Positions 41,577-53,600 of a stretch of DNA of 64,000 nucleotides are shown here, piece by piece (the first letter of the stretch is position 1; each line of letters starts with the position of its first letter). The notes under the pieces are model-generated. The model was not told the DNA's origin and did not search any database. It saw only the letters and a list, made by a program, of their open reading frames with translations. A program made the position numbers and the translations under genes. Source of the DNA: Trichuris trichiura (lineage: Eukaryota; Nematoda; Enoplea; Trichinellida; Trichuridae); NCBI GenBank assembly GCA_037903355.1, contig JBAJFE010000026.1, forward strand, positions 496,001 to 560,000, given 5' to 3'.

Positions 41577-44120
41577 TCATTTCCTACGGCACAATCCTCT
41601 GACAGGATGATATAACAAATATGTTTGAAATAAGAATAGAGAATTGTCAACGTTGACGGTCAACGCGTCAAAAGCTTCCAATCGCTTCCGATGCTTTTGA
41701 AGCAACTTTTTCTCCGCGCTGGTGACGTACGTTTCGGCAATTTCATGCAAATGTTGTTCCTTGAGCGCCGGATCGTCGGCATGCTCTGCGCTTATTTTTC
41801 GACAAACGTTTATGTACTTATTCTCGCGAGCGATTAGTTCCCTAAAAAGGAAATGTCTTTCGCAACAGCAACAGGTCCGCGGAAGTACCTGTTTGCTTCA
41901 TTTTCAAGTTCTCGCCTTTCGGTAGCATTCTTTATTGCCTGAAACTATCTACAGTAGAAGTTTACAGGTACACCTCCTTACCATGCAAGCAACGTCCATT
42001 AGGTGAAGCACCGTATCCCCGACATTTACTTGCATAAAATATGTAGGTTTAGCCTTCGCAACAAATTTACCAGACGGCGGAGGCTCCTGCAATCCTTGCT
42101 AGCTTAATAGGCTGTCCGAATGCTTGGCTGAGCTGTACTTACACTTACAAATATGTACTTATATTGCACGCATGATTGCAAGAGTTCTTTGCAACGGCAC
42201 GAATCCAAAAGGGCTACGTTTGCTAGCTGAATATGCAAAGTTTCAAAACGTAAAATATCAAATTAGTAAAGCTACCTCATGCTCGACCATGTCGCCACGA
42301 ACTAGAAGAATATTGAACAATCGAACCGCGTGAGGGCCGACGCTAAATCGTTGACGTCACTAAAAAGGCAGTTCAAATTTTTGTCCATTACGTGCAGCGT
42401 ATGGTATTTTCTATTTCGGCCATGCTCATAACGGTGAATATTCGGTCGTAGTCTAAGAAGGGAAAAACTGAGCAAATAATTAACCCGAAAGCCACGCTAC
42501 GGAAGGTGGCTACTGCTTTCTAGGCAAATCAGCGAGGAGGAAATAAAGAGCTTACGAAAAAAAATTTTTATCTGTTCGAGGTGCATAAACAAACGTATTT
42601 TTGGAGCGTAACACCCAATTGCAACTTAAAACTTGGTTCTCGTACGTAAAATAAGTATGTTCGAACCTGAACATCAATATAAGCGACTCTAGGAAATCTA
42701 TGAACCTTATGGTGAATTGGACGGTAGAATTTACAAAAGCGCGCTCGCTTTATGCTAACGCTCAGTAGGTTCGGGCAACGTGGCTTTAGTCGGGAAAACC
42801 AATGGAAAAGAGATCAATACGAAAAAAATATACCGATTATGAAGTATGCTTCACGCGGATCAGGCTTCTCGCAAACTATGTTTAGCTAAAAAAAGTATGA
42901 GCGGGATTATTTCTAAAATACGCAATCGCTTACCGGGTCTTTAGCAAAGACGGAAAATAACAGCGTCAGCGAACGGCTGTTGAAGCCGAGACTTTCGGGC
43001 AGTGTGGTAACAATCTAAATTATTTTAACGTAGAGCAATGAAGTAACGGCGAGAAGCCTAACGTGATTTAGTCGAACTTCCCTTGAGCGACTGATATTGG
43101 CAGCGTTGAGATCTTCAACTTGAACAATCACAGTCATTAATTCACCGGCTTTCTGGAAATAGCAGTGGGGAAATATAAGCATTTTGTTGGAAAGAAAATT
43201 CATACTTTACCAAATCGAGCTTCGAAAAAGTTAATTATCATACTGTAACGTCTATACTGATCCAACAAGCTAAAGTTTACGCACCACAGTTGATCATCCG
43301 AGCTCGTTTCTAAATAGAAAAAACATTACACAAATAAGAGTTTACTTCAAAGCATAATCATATTTCTTCTCCAATGCCGTATCGTTTTGTATTTTTAAAA
43401 GATTCATGTAAATTAAGGAGCCGTACCAAGACCATCAGTCGGTGCGTCAAAGTTGGGCTTTGGAAATTCATTCGGCGGTTCACGAAAAATTGGCACTTCG
43501 TTCCCTTCGCTTCTCTGACGATCCACAGAAGGGCATAGCCTGATTAGACGGCTGTTAACCAGCGTTCGAAACGCATCCTGAACATCTGTTACATTCGAGG
43601 ATAAACCTACAGAAGGAAAGATTGCAAGTAAGCGTTATTGGATAAGCTACTTACTTACCCAAATCGGACAGATGCTCAGTTGCCCTTTCAACGCAGACAA
43701 TGTGGTTTAATTTACCCGCCAAAAGAAGCTCTTCCATTAGAGCGCTGGCCTGATCGCCAAACATATTTTTTGCTGTCATTATGTAAGCGCTACGGCTGCC
43801 CAGCCGAAGGATTTGCTCGAAGGAAGCTTTGTAATGAACAATACCAGCATCGTCGCGCGAAAACGTAACAATGTCGTGCTGTATAAGCATTCCCAAGGCG
43901 GCTTTTACCTTAAGCGAAAAAGTTGAAAAGCTTTAAAAATTGAAAACTAGGCTACTTCAAGCACTTTAAGATTTGTCGCGCGAATCAGTCCCCTTAGCGT
44001 TGTCGAATCGCTGAGCGGTAATAGCAGTTTTTGAACAACGACGCCGCATACCGGACCCAAATATTTTCCAACAATGGCTTCGCTCAAGTCCAAAAATGCA
44101 TTGCTAATGGCCAAGCTCAT
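41577..44120 (-). CDS. RNA polymerase III subunit RPC3 (RPC62/POLR3C homologue)
   Basis: Winged-helix subunit of the RPC3-RPC6-RPC7 trimer that helps Pol III open promoters; nuclear. Thirteen exons on the minus strand: 44120-43956, 43908-43659, 43606-43427, 43309-43211, 43148-43078, 43014-42934, 42885-42834, 42452-42392, 42342-42276, 42226-42149, 42086-41982, 41938-41889, 41841-41577; total 1524 nt, 507 residues, close to the roughly 530 of human RPC3. Recognition rests on ordered similarity recalled from the family: GMLIQHDIVTF and MEELLLAGKLNHIV near the N-terminus, LWCVNF, IVTTLPESLGF with LLFSVFAKDP, then VRLFNILLVRG, and the C-terminal VNVDNSLFLFQTYLLY. Splice phases agree through all twelve introns. 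The intron after 43078 starts GTTCGA, and the acceptor at 43149-43150 is the second of two AGs. The start is the ATG at 44118-44120, just before SLAISNAF; a longer N-terminus is open. Confidence 0.85.
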
Positions 44121-45837
44121 TGGCGAGCTTGAAAATAACCACGGCCAGCCGTCTAGCCAAAGCAAATTTATTTGCTAAACCCAATCAGCGTACAATGTGA
44201 AATAATGTCCATAGAAGCGATTCTAGGAGAAATAAAATTAGCATATCCAACTAATAAGGCAAAATTGAAAGTTCAAATTGTTGAAACATTTTGACAATTT
44301 GGAGAACTCACAAGAAAGGTGTAGAAATAAAAGCGAACTAGAAACTAGCGAACCGACGAATTACGAAAGACAAGACGCATTAAAAATAAAGTGAAATCGA
44401 ACTTGAGCCCATTACCGTACTTGGAATTCGCTAACAACGCCCTCGCGGCAAAAATATAACGGTTTTTAAATGTACATTTTGCTAAATTTACTTGTTATAA
44501 GAAGAGTCACTAAAGCACCGACTTTTTCTTGACATAGACTTGTCAGTTTTTTTCGAAAAATAACAATTTGGTATGTAGCCAAGATTACAACGAGTCTTTC
44601 GTTAAAACAATTCCAATTGAAGGCAGGAACAATTTTTATGTAATGTTTCATCGATTTCGAAACAAAGGGAGCTTAACAGAAAAGTATTAATTATTGGCAA
44701 GGGCGATTTCTAAAAGAAGCTAATTTTACTACTAGAGAATTAATAAATAAACCGGTAGACAAAATTGTGCATTTATTAACCAAGAAACAAGATGATATTT
44801 AATCATGCTCGAAAGTGTAAGCGCTATACGTTTCGCTTGCAAGATAAGAGCTATACTTCATTGGAGATAAAGTCAAATTCACAGATAATACAGACAAAAG
44901 TTCCTAAAAGACAAAGAGGTTGGAAATGTTAGCATCACCCATCAAAGTTGCAATGCGACCAAACCATGCAACTTTCACTTACTTCAAAAGCGAAAAACTA
45001 GTCTGAGTTAAATCGTCGAATGCTACCGATGAAGATGATAAATGGGGTACGACGATGAGCTAATTGTCAGCGCGAGAAGAATCGCGACGTCGAAACTCTT
45101 CAATAAATTAACCATGTTGGCCATAGCGCCCTACAGTACCATCATTACCTAAGTGTATCGTCGTGGGACTGTATTATTTTCTCCCACACCGCCACGCCAC
45201 CGTAAAATTTTTATTATTCTTAAAAGCTTTCCAAAAATAATTATGTCATTCTTGCATTTCAACAGTTAAACTATTTGTAGGGGGAAATGTGCGAGCATTT
45301 AAGTTAATCGGAACGCGTTCCAACCAGCCTACCGTACCTTTGCGATCCGCAGGTTAGCAGCAATGGCTTGAGCATCCTCTAGCTACAGTTGCGCAACAGT
45401 AGGATAAGAACTACATTTGGGATATCATTTACTGCTTCTGGAAAGACTTTTTAGCAGAGATGCGCAAACCGTTAGCTTTTCTTGCGCATTTTTGCAACAG
45501 ATTCCGCTCAGCCTTATTGACGTTGGAAAATTGTATTACTTTGTACTTCAATGGCCATTTCAAATTTTTGAATTTAACGAAAATACGACGAAAGTAAATT
45601 GCTTCAAAACAACCTATTAGCGCAAAAATTGTTTCGCTTCAAATAGCACAGCGAAAAAAGCTCACAAATTGTCTTAAACCATCGCGACGCGGTCAGAGCA
45701 AAACATGATTGGACCAGGAAAACTGCTTAACTTTTGACTTAATGAATTAAAGTCAAAACAAAACGGAGGACCATGATTTAACAGTTGAAAAGTTGCGAAA
45801 TGAGCTGACAGTAATGCAAGCGGTTAACATGCTTAAT
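44121..45837. other. Spacer between RPC3 and tyrosinase
   Basis: No coding exon is recognised. It carries copy B of the dispersed GATCCGCAGGTTAGC motif (45344-45358) and otherwise AT-rich sequence. Confidence 0.5.
45344..45358 (+). repeat. Dispersed motif GATCCGCAGGTTAGC, copy B
   Basis: Identical 15-mer to 6311-6325, 39 kb away. It is preceded by CTACCGTACC; the copy at 4069 is preceded by a similar CTACCGTATC, so similarity extends upstream of the core. Confidence 0.5.
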
Positions 45838-47654
45838 TTAGGCTAGAAAAAGTTCCGCAACACAAATATTGTTTAAGCAACGTGAATTGTAGCAAGGTTC
45901 CTCTCCGTAAAGGTGCCGCTTGCATTTAGCTCGAGGAACCAAACGACCAGCGCAGCGCTTCAATTCAACGTTGCATGAAAGATGCGGATTCGAGCAGGTT
46001 GGCTTCTTCGTATTACATTCCGGAGATTTTGAATAGCGATAATATTTCGTTGTGTAAGCATGTGACAATCCGTCCTTGTTCTTCAGCGGACTAAACGGAA
46101 ACATCGGCGTTTTGCCGAAATGAAATATCGTACACGCTTCGTGATCCGCAGGATACATTGCATGCGGATGCACTTGCCGCCAATCCTCGAACCGGTAATC
46201 AACGTAGACTAACAGCATGTAAAACAACGGGTCTTTTCCGGCCGTTTTCAAATATTCCATATCGCCGCCAACCCACTGGCGAGTTTTACGAAGAGCCTTT
46301 TCGAATTTGATGTTTTTGCATACACCGAATTCGGCTAAGCTCTCGTAGTCGGCGATTTCGGCAAGCAACTCGTCCGTGAAAGACATTTCGCCATGTCTTC
46401 CTAAATTTCTTTTAAATTCAAACGGTTCCGTAGAGGTGTACAATTCGCGACGAGTAAGCGAACTGCTCTTATCCGAACCGTAACAGGAACCCATCAGTTC
46501 GTTGGACCACAAAGTCGAGTCGGAGCAATTTTCAAGACGCGCTTCGATCGTTGGATCCCAATAAGGCAAGCTAACCGTTGAATCGATGCGTCTCATCGCT
46601 GTTTCGAAGCTAGAAGGCGAATTGAAATAAAATACATCTAACCGACTTAGGCGAACTCAACATGCGCTTGACTACTGTCCCAAATCAGCTTTGCTTTTCG
46701 TGGCTTACTGGGGCATTTACGCGCACGGGAGTCGTCGGAAAAAAAAGCTACAGTAAACTTTTAAATTTTAAAAAGAATCCCGCTTATAGTCTTCGGTTGA
46801 ACGGAACTGCTATTATTATACTCACCTGCATTCTCAGTCGGTTTAGCGTAGCGAAATTTTTTTGCCTATGCAACATTCGTTTATATATTCATTACAAAAG
46901 TTCAATAACGCTTATTCTATTTTTTTCCAAAATGCACAACATTTTCGTGTAAAACACCAACGCGCAGCGACAACAAACTTACGGAATTCTAAGACTTCTT
47001 ACTATCACACTGAAATACGTGAGAGTAGCGGAGAAATATTCCAATGCAATACGGCTTCTTTTTCCGCCTTAAAACGTAGAAACGCTGCGCTTATTTGAAA
47101 AAGTAGTTAATAAAGTCTAACAGGAAAATCAATTGTTTTAAACTTTATGCAAATTAACAGTGCGCGATTTCTGCGCGCGTAGTCACATACCGTCTCAGGT
47201 ATTCTCGATGCCAGGGCAGCACGGCTGGCCCTACATGGGATGCCGGCGCCAAGTCGATGTTGTGCAATTTCCCAAAAAGGTCGTACTTTGAAACGCCGTC
47301 AATCTTTTCCGTATTCATTCGACGCAGACACTGATGGAATGCGTCTCGTTCCTTCTTGGTCAAGTTTCGATATTCGCGGCGGACTGCCGCGGGAAAAGGA
47401 GGCTCAGAGGAAAAATCGTCATCGAAGGAATGCAGATACTTCAATTGTTTGTCGGTGAAAAAACTGCTCTCCTCAAGGAACGGCTCTTTTTCGCCGGATA
47501 GCACGTTGTACTGTCGATTTTTCATACATTCAAGCATATATTGCTCCCAGGTCAAACGACCTCGGATGATGGGAAATCGATTGAAGCAATCGTCCAATTC
47601 CCCGCCTATGGCAAAATGTAACAAAACGGAAAGACATAATATTGACACGACCAT
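45838..47654 (-). CDS. Secreted tyrosinase-like protein lacking the copper B site
   Basis: Member of the type 3 copper (tyrosinase/hemocyanin) family, presumably secreted. Two exons, 47654-47191 and 46609-45838, with a 581 bp intron; 1236 nt, 411 residues. A signal peptide opens it (MVVSILCLSVLLHFAIGG). The copper A site is intact: LHN, then SHVGPAVLPWHRE with the family spacing, followed by VSLPYWDP. The copper B site is lost: where nematode tyrosinases have HGNVHxxVGGDM this has LRKTRQWVGGDM, and where they have DPIFFLHHSFVD this has DPLFYMLLVYVD, so all three copper B His are replaced while the framework is kept. It therefore cannot form the usual dinuclear centre or act as a phenol oxidase. 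An eight-cysteine C-terminal region of about 50 residues follows. The start lies 187 bp downstream of the stop codon of the scaffold gene, on the same strand. Confidence 0.88.
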
Positions 47655-47841
47655 TGCCGCTCACAGTTAACAGTTGTGGCGACGCGCCGGTAGAAACAGA
47701 TGTCTTATGCAAATTTGTAAGAATTTCTAAGTCAACAAGGGAGGCTTTTAGTTGCAGCGAATGACTCTTCACAGAGATGCTACGTATCGAAGCATAGAGG
47801 AGCGAAGGCACCAATTGGTCAAAGTACCGAAAAGCCCTACT

Positions 47842-50545
47842 TCAAAAGCGTTCAATTGTTAAGCGAACACTGCCCGCGGCGGCCTTCAGCTTTTGCACCA
47901 CGTCGGCAGGGTTCAAGTCGCTAATGAATTCATCCGCGATCTGAAGTACGACACCTCGCAACTATTTGAAATTCATCATGAACTTTTTACCATGCAAATT
48001 TTGTCGCCAACGCGTAAACGACCGTCAATGGCTGCAACGCTTCCCGGCGAAATTGACCTAATGAATATGCCCGCACCGGTTACAGGCTTGCCAAGGCTCA
48101 AACCCAAAGGTTGAGATTCAGCTTTGTTCAAAACAACTTGCAATGTTCTTGGCTTTTCTTCATGCTTAAATACGCTCGAGTGGCAGTACTAGTCTAGTCT
48201 AGAAAAGTAGCTACTACCTCGGACGGGGGCTCATCTCCATTCTGCATATTTTGCTGAGAGCGGGAGCGCCACAACCTCAGTACAACTGGCGATTTCGCGT
48301 TGCGCAATAAGGTGACGGCGTCCGCATGGCTCAATCCCTCCGTGCTTTGTCCATTTACCTAAATAGCTGATCATTTCGAACGTAAAGAAGTAAAGCCTTC
48401 TACGAACCATTGCCAAACGGTCTCCTGGACGAATATGCGGGCAGGATAATGCCGGCTCGCCAACAATACATTTTACGTAGACCCGCTTCTGACCTTTGCC
48501 GCCGGCTACCTGTATACCAAGGTTGCCATTCTCATTCTTCTCTAATACAACCTCAACCAAATCGACCTATGAAAGGGAATGTTCAAAGGAGGCGGCAATT
48601 AAAATAGGTAAACTAGTAATACCTCATTTTCATTCCACTTGGCATCGTAGGCAATTGAATTTGTCCAGTCGATATCGCCAAAGCCGTCTTTATCCCGAAA
48701 TCGATTCAACAGAGAATCTTGCGAGACGGAAGGTATTACTACATTTTGCGGTTCAACACAGTTGTTAATCACGGCAGCTGAGGTTGCGGTTGTCTTTTCC
48801 TCATTTGAACTTGCCTCTTCTTCGCTATCGCTGTAGTTGTACAAACTGCTATACATGGTTGAACAATTGGCCAAGTCAATGGCATGCTCTTCGGCGCTAC
48901 GCAAAGGGGTGGAGGACAATTCGTTCTTCAATGACAAATTCAAAGCGTTCAAACTTAGATCCATTGACCAACGTTTCTTCTTGTCGTCATTGGCACCGGC
49001 TGTATCGATGCTCTCGTCGCTGCTGTACAAACAGCGAAGGCGCAATACCCTCAAGCTGACGCTTGCGTCGCTTTCGCGAACCATATTGACCGCATCCAAG
49101 CGAGACCGACCGTCTAAGCTTTTGTCATTAATCGCAGTTACTTTGTCGCCAATTTTCAGACGACCGTCCAATTCGGCGGGACCACCAACAGTCATTGAAC
49201 GTATGTAGACTCCTTTGAGACCTTGAATCTCGCCGTCAACCAACGTCAAACCAAGACCGTAACGAGGATCTTTCACCAACGTTGCCGAGACAATGTCGTA
49301 TTCCGAGTCTACGAACGAAGCCTTCATGTTGCTAACGCTGTCTGTAAAAAACAAGCATTGGAATGCTACAAATATACGAGACCAGACGACGTATCACCTG
49401 AGAATGTCTTGTCGTTTGTCAAAGCGCTAATTGAATGACCGCTGTCCTGCGAAAGAAAGGAGATCTTGTTCGGCTGACCGTTGGAGTCATTGGCCATTTT
49501 TGCCCTACGTGACGGAACGGCAGGTCTTGGCAGTGTGGCGCTGCATGCCGAAACAACGTCAACAGGCCGTTCCTGATGAGCGCCATTTGGAGGCTGTGGC
49601 ATATCGGAATGAGGCCGACGAGATGAGTTTGCCACTGTCCCGGTTGAATCCCTGAAACAATGAACCCTCAACGCAAGGCAGCTGCCAGTTGTCCATTCTC
49701 CTTCAATGACAAAGGAATAAAGATCATTCCACGGAAGTAAACAAGGCAAGTTGAGCTAGTTGAAGGTATGAAACTGTTCATTGCATAAAGCTTACCATAT
49801 TGGGCAATCTTTACGCATTAAATAGCTTCTGAGTCACTACGTTCCTACCCTGATGTTCTTTTTTTATTATTTACATATGCCCGATTGCAAAACAGTGAAA
49901 TAATGGGAAAAAGTTGTCAGTTTCCTTAAATGCCAACGAGTTGCGAAGGGTTACTGTAACCCTTCCTATTATCTGGTCGATACTAATTACTGATTCATTT
50001 TGCTCTATTATTATTTGTTCCAGCAGCACCAGCTTAGGTTTACGTTTAAGCCTAAGCCTCAGAAGGTAAAACTGACATAGAAGACAACAAACGCATAATT
50101 TGAAAGGTTGCGGTATTATCGAAAAATAACGTCAGCTGACAAAAAGTACGTAAAAGTATCTGACAGAACATAACATAAAAACAAAAATGATACGCAATAA
50201 AAGAAATAAACAAATAATAGTAATACTTTTGTGAAGATGCAGCTTCTTGGTACGGCACTGTAAGTTTTCATGTTAAACTGTTTCTTTTTTTTACGCAATG
50301 TGAGTCCCGTTAAAGATGCAATAAACTTTTATACCCCGGAGCTTTCAGGCCACTCGTTACCTCTCTTCGGTAGTCTTTTTAAAAAAATTTTTTTTAAAGA
50401 TCGCTGAAGACGGGTCACGAGTGGCCCAAAAGCTTCGGAGAATAAAAGTTTACTGCATCTTCAACGGGACATACATTTCGTTAAAAAAAGAAACAGTTTA
50501 ACAAAAACAACAACAATAATAATAATACGAAGAAAAAGCAAAAGA

Positions 50546-50617
<72 letters not shown>

Positions 50618-53600
50618 GCGTGAACCTACCGATCATTTCTACTGGCGACTAACAGTACAGAAAAAATTTATGCGCAGTTCAACAATGGCACAACTGAGGC
50701 ACTCGCCTTTGGGTGAAGTTTAGCAGCAATTATAAAAGTATCGAACAAGAGATCGAAATATGCAAATGAGGTTCTATTAATAACACTTCCATTTTGAGAT
50801 GAATCAATAAAACGGAAATAAATAGGATTGCATACGCGCCAACATCACATTTGTACGCACCTGGTGCGTACCATTGCAGAAAAAGGCAACAGCTAATGAA
50901 TGAACGTACTCAACAACGCTACTGTCATTGTGAGAGTATTATAAACTCAGAAAAAAAATATAATAATCGTATCGTTCTTCTTCATAGTAGGTTACACTCG
51001 TAATGAGAGTTTTAAACAAAGTATATTTACCCTTGCGGGTCAGTTAAGGCGGATGATTCTGTGCTGTCGGCACATCTCCCTGAGCGTCTTTCTTTCGGCA
51101 GTGTCGACGCCCAAGTACGCATCTTCATGCAGAAACGATGTTGAGCGGCGGCAAAGTTGACAAAATAGCTACTCCTAAAAAGAGAAAGAGAGGCTTTAAA
51201 ATATTCTGAAACTACTCGCGTAGTCCCGCGCTTACTTTCTGTAACTGTCCGTAAAGAAGGTGAGCTTATTCAGCGTTAAACCATTTTGGCTTTTGCGCGC
51301 AACAATGTAAAACTTCTTGTGATCGAACTGCAACGTCTGCGTCAGGTGCCACGGATGATGGCTCAACGGAATACGAAAACCACCCTAAGCGCGTATAGAG
51401 TGGACATTGAAGAAAAAATTCCATTCAAGTTAAGTTTACTGTTACCTTCTCTTCGAATATTACCAAACCGCGATTCATTATCCCAATCCATAAAGGTACA
51501 CCCGTATCAGGGTCACCCAATGGGCTTGGCGTCAACATGTGCGACGGTTTGGTCCTATAGAGCCGATAGAAATGAATACCGAATTCGCGTAAAGTTTGGC
51601 ACATCTGGAATGAATTGGATAATAAGGAGGGAAAGCCAAATATTTCCGTATACCTTCACGTACTCGACTTCAGCCACCTGACTACTCTTTCCCGCGTGAC
51701 GGAAATGCATCTGAGCCAAACGAGCACGTATTCTATCAATGTTCTCCTGCTTAAGAAAAGCCTAAATTTAAAAAAAAGTCAAATGACATAAATTAAGTCC
51801 TTAAGTTGGGCTACCGGAGGTAGGTAAGATTGCGGTTCGAAGTACAATTCCTGCGATGGGCGATCGCCCACTTCCGCCTGCAGAGCCAACGCTGCCAGCT
51901 GGTAGGCAGACTCTTGTTCGCATTGCAAGCGCTCATCCATAATATCATGTCTCAACTGTAGATATATATGGTACATGGTGAGCTCGGTTCTAACAATCGA
52001 TTATGCAAGAATTATTTTACAAATGTACACACGCCGCAAGCATACTTGACAAAGTCAAGGACGACAGGATAAAATTTGAGCCTCAAATACAAGCAAAAGG
52101 CAACTCGAGCATTCTCGCCGGCTTGATGACGCCATCCTGGTGGAGCGAATCGATAAATTTTCTGTTCCGGTTCAAGGAAAAAGTATTCACCGTCTAAAAT
52201 GGTCGCTACAAGACATCCCGCTCGCGTGCGCGAACAATCGAAATTCACCTTTCAAATAGGTAAGACCGAAGAAGTGTCGTTCGACCAAATTTGTATGCGT
52301 GCAGACAACTTCGAATATATCCAAGGCGGTACAATTGATTTTGCACGCCACGTCGACGCGTTGTCCGTTCAACAAAACAACCAGCACATTTCCGTCGCGT
52401 ATTTTGCAGAACAATTTTCTTTGCTGCACAAAAAGAAAAATTAAAGAAAAAAGAATACGAACGCCACCCAACGAAAAAGTTGACGTACTAAACGATAAGA
52501 CATTGAAATATTGGACTAAATGTCTGGGCAAAACCGACAAGCCCAATGCCAATGGCCGTTATAATAGAAGTGTGCCCGTCGAAAGGGAGCAAATACGCGC
52601 GGCAACTCACGACGCGCCCGATGGTCGAGTGTTTGCCCAAAGAAATACGAACAACTCTTTCTCCGGGTTGCCCGCGGCTAACAAAGGAAACGTGGACCTG
52701 CTGACAGCGTCAATGGCTTCTTTGAGACGAGAAAAACTTTGTTTACATTAAAACTAGCAGCCGAGAGGACCAGTGCCCGTACAGCCTTTGACATTCGATC
52801 ATTTCCATGCTTAGATTTAAAAAATATGCAAAGCAAAAGCAACATATCACGTTTTTAAACGCATCTTCTTACGTCAAGTGGCTATTTAAATTTTAAAAGC
52901 TTAGTCGCGTTTGCGATCGTTGCGCTGATATTGAAAAGCAAAATTGCACAACGACCCGGGGGCAAATTTGAAATTCAAATTCGCGGAAGGTCGGCAGCGG
53001 CTATTTACGCGTTGCTGAAAAAGTATCCAAAGACTCATTTACGTTAAGGCTGTCCAATCGCCTACAGCGACCAGAACTTAGTGCATTGCACCGCTGTGCG
53101 GCGAAGAAGTCGGCTGCAGTCTTTGCTGCTTTATAAATAAGCAATTCCACTTGCATTGCTATTGCAGGGAAAATGGAAATACGGCAGTTATAACCATTGA
53201 TAAATGATTATAATTTTCGAACGATGCAAGAAAGGGAAAAAGAAGAAAATGATGAGCAGTAGGGCTGAAATCGCTCTTCCAAAAGGAGAGGGGACGAAAC
53301 AAATAAACAAATCTCCTTTGTCAGCACGTGGCATTATCGAAAAGAGATTGAATAAACTCTTCAGAGCAAGTTACCGTTGTCCAACGTGACATTTCTTCCG
53401 TAAACACGCGCACAACCATTGTCAGTCACCGTTGTGACGAAAGTTATAACTACCGACGGAGGCTATCTCATACGAGCGGCAGCAATCAGCTTAAGTGTGC
53501 GCAAGTGTCAATGCTACGTCGCTCAATAGTTGGAAAAATGATTGAACGACCGATTTCTATCTACTTTGAACGTGCAATGGCTGACAGCGTATTGGATTAC

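Noticed and set aside
42658..42673. Near-palindrome TGTTCGAACCTGAACA
   Set aside because: It lies inside an RPC3 intron and is short; probably chance.
52299..52751. 150-codon plus-strand ORF
   Set aside because: Its left half is antisense to a solid FERM exon (52249-52423). The right half is open on both strands with no recognisable domain or independent start.
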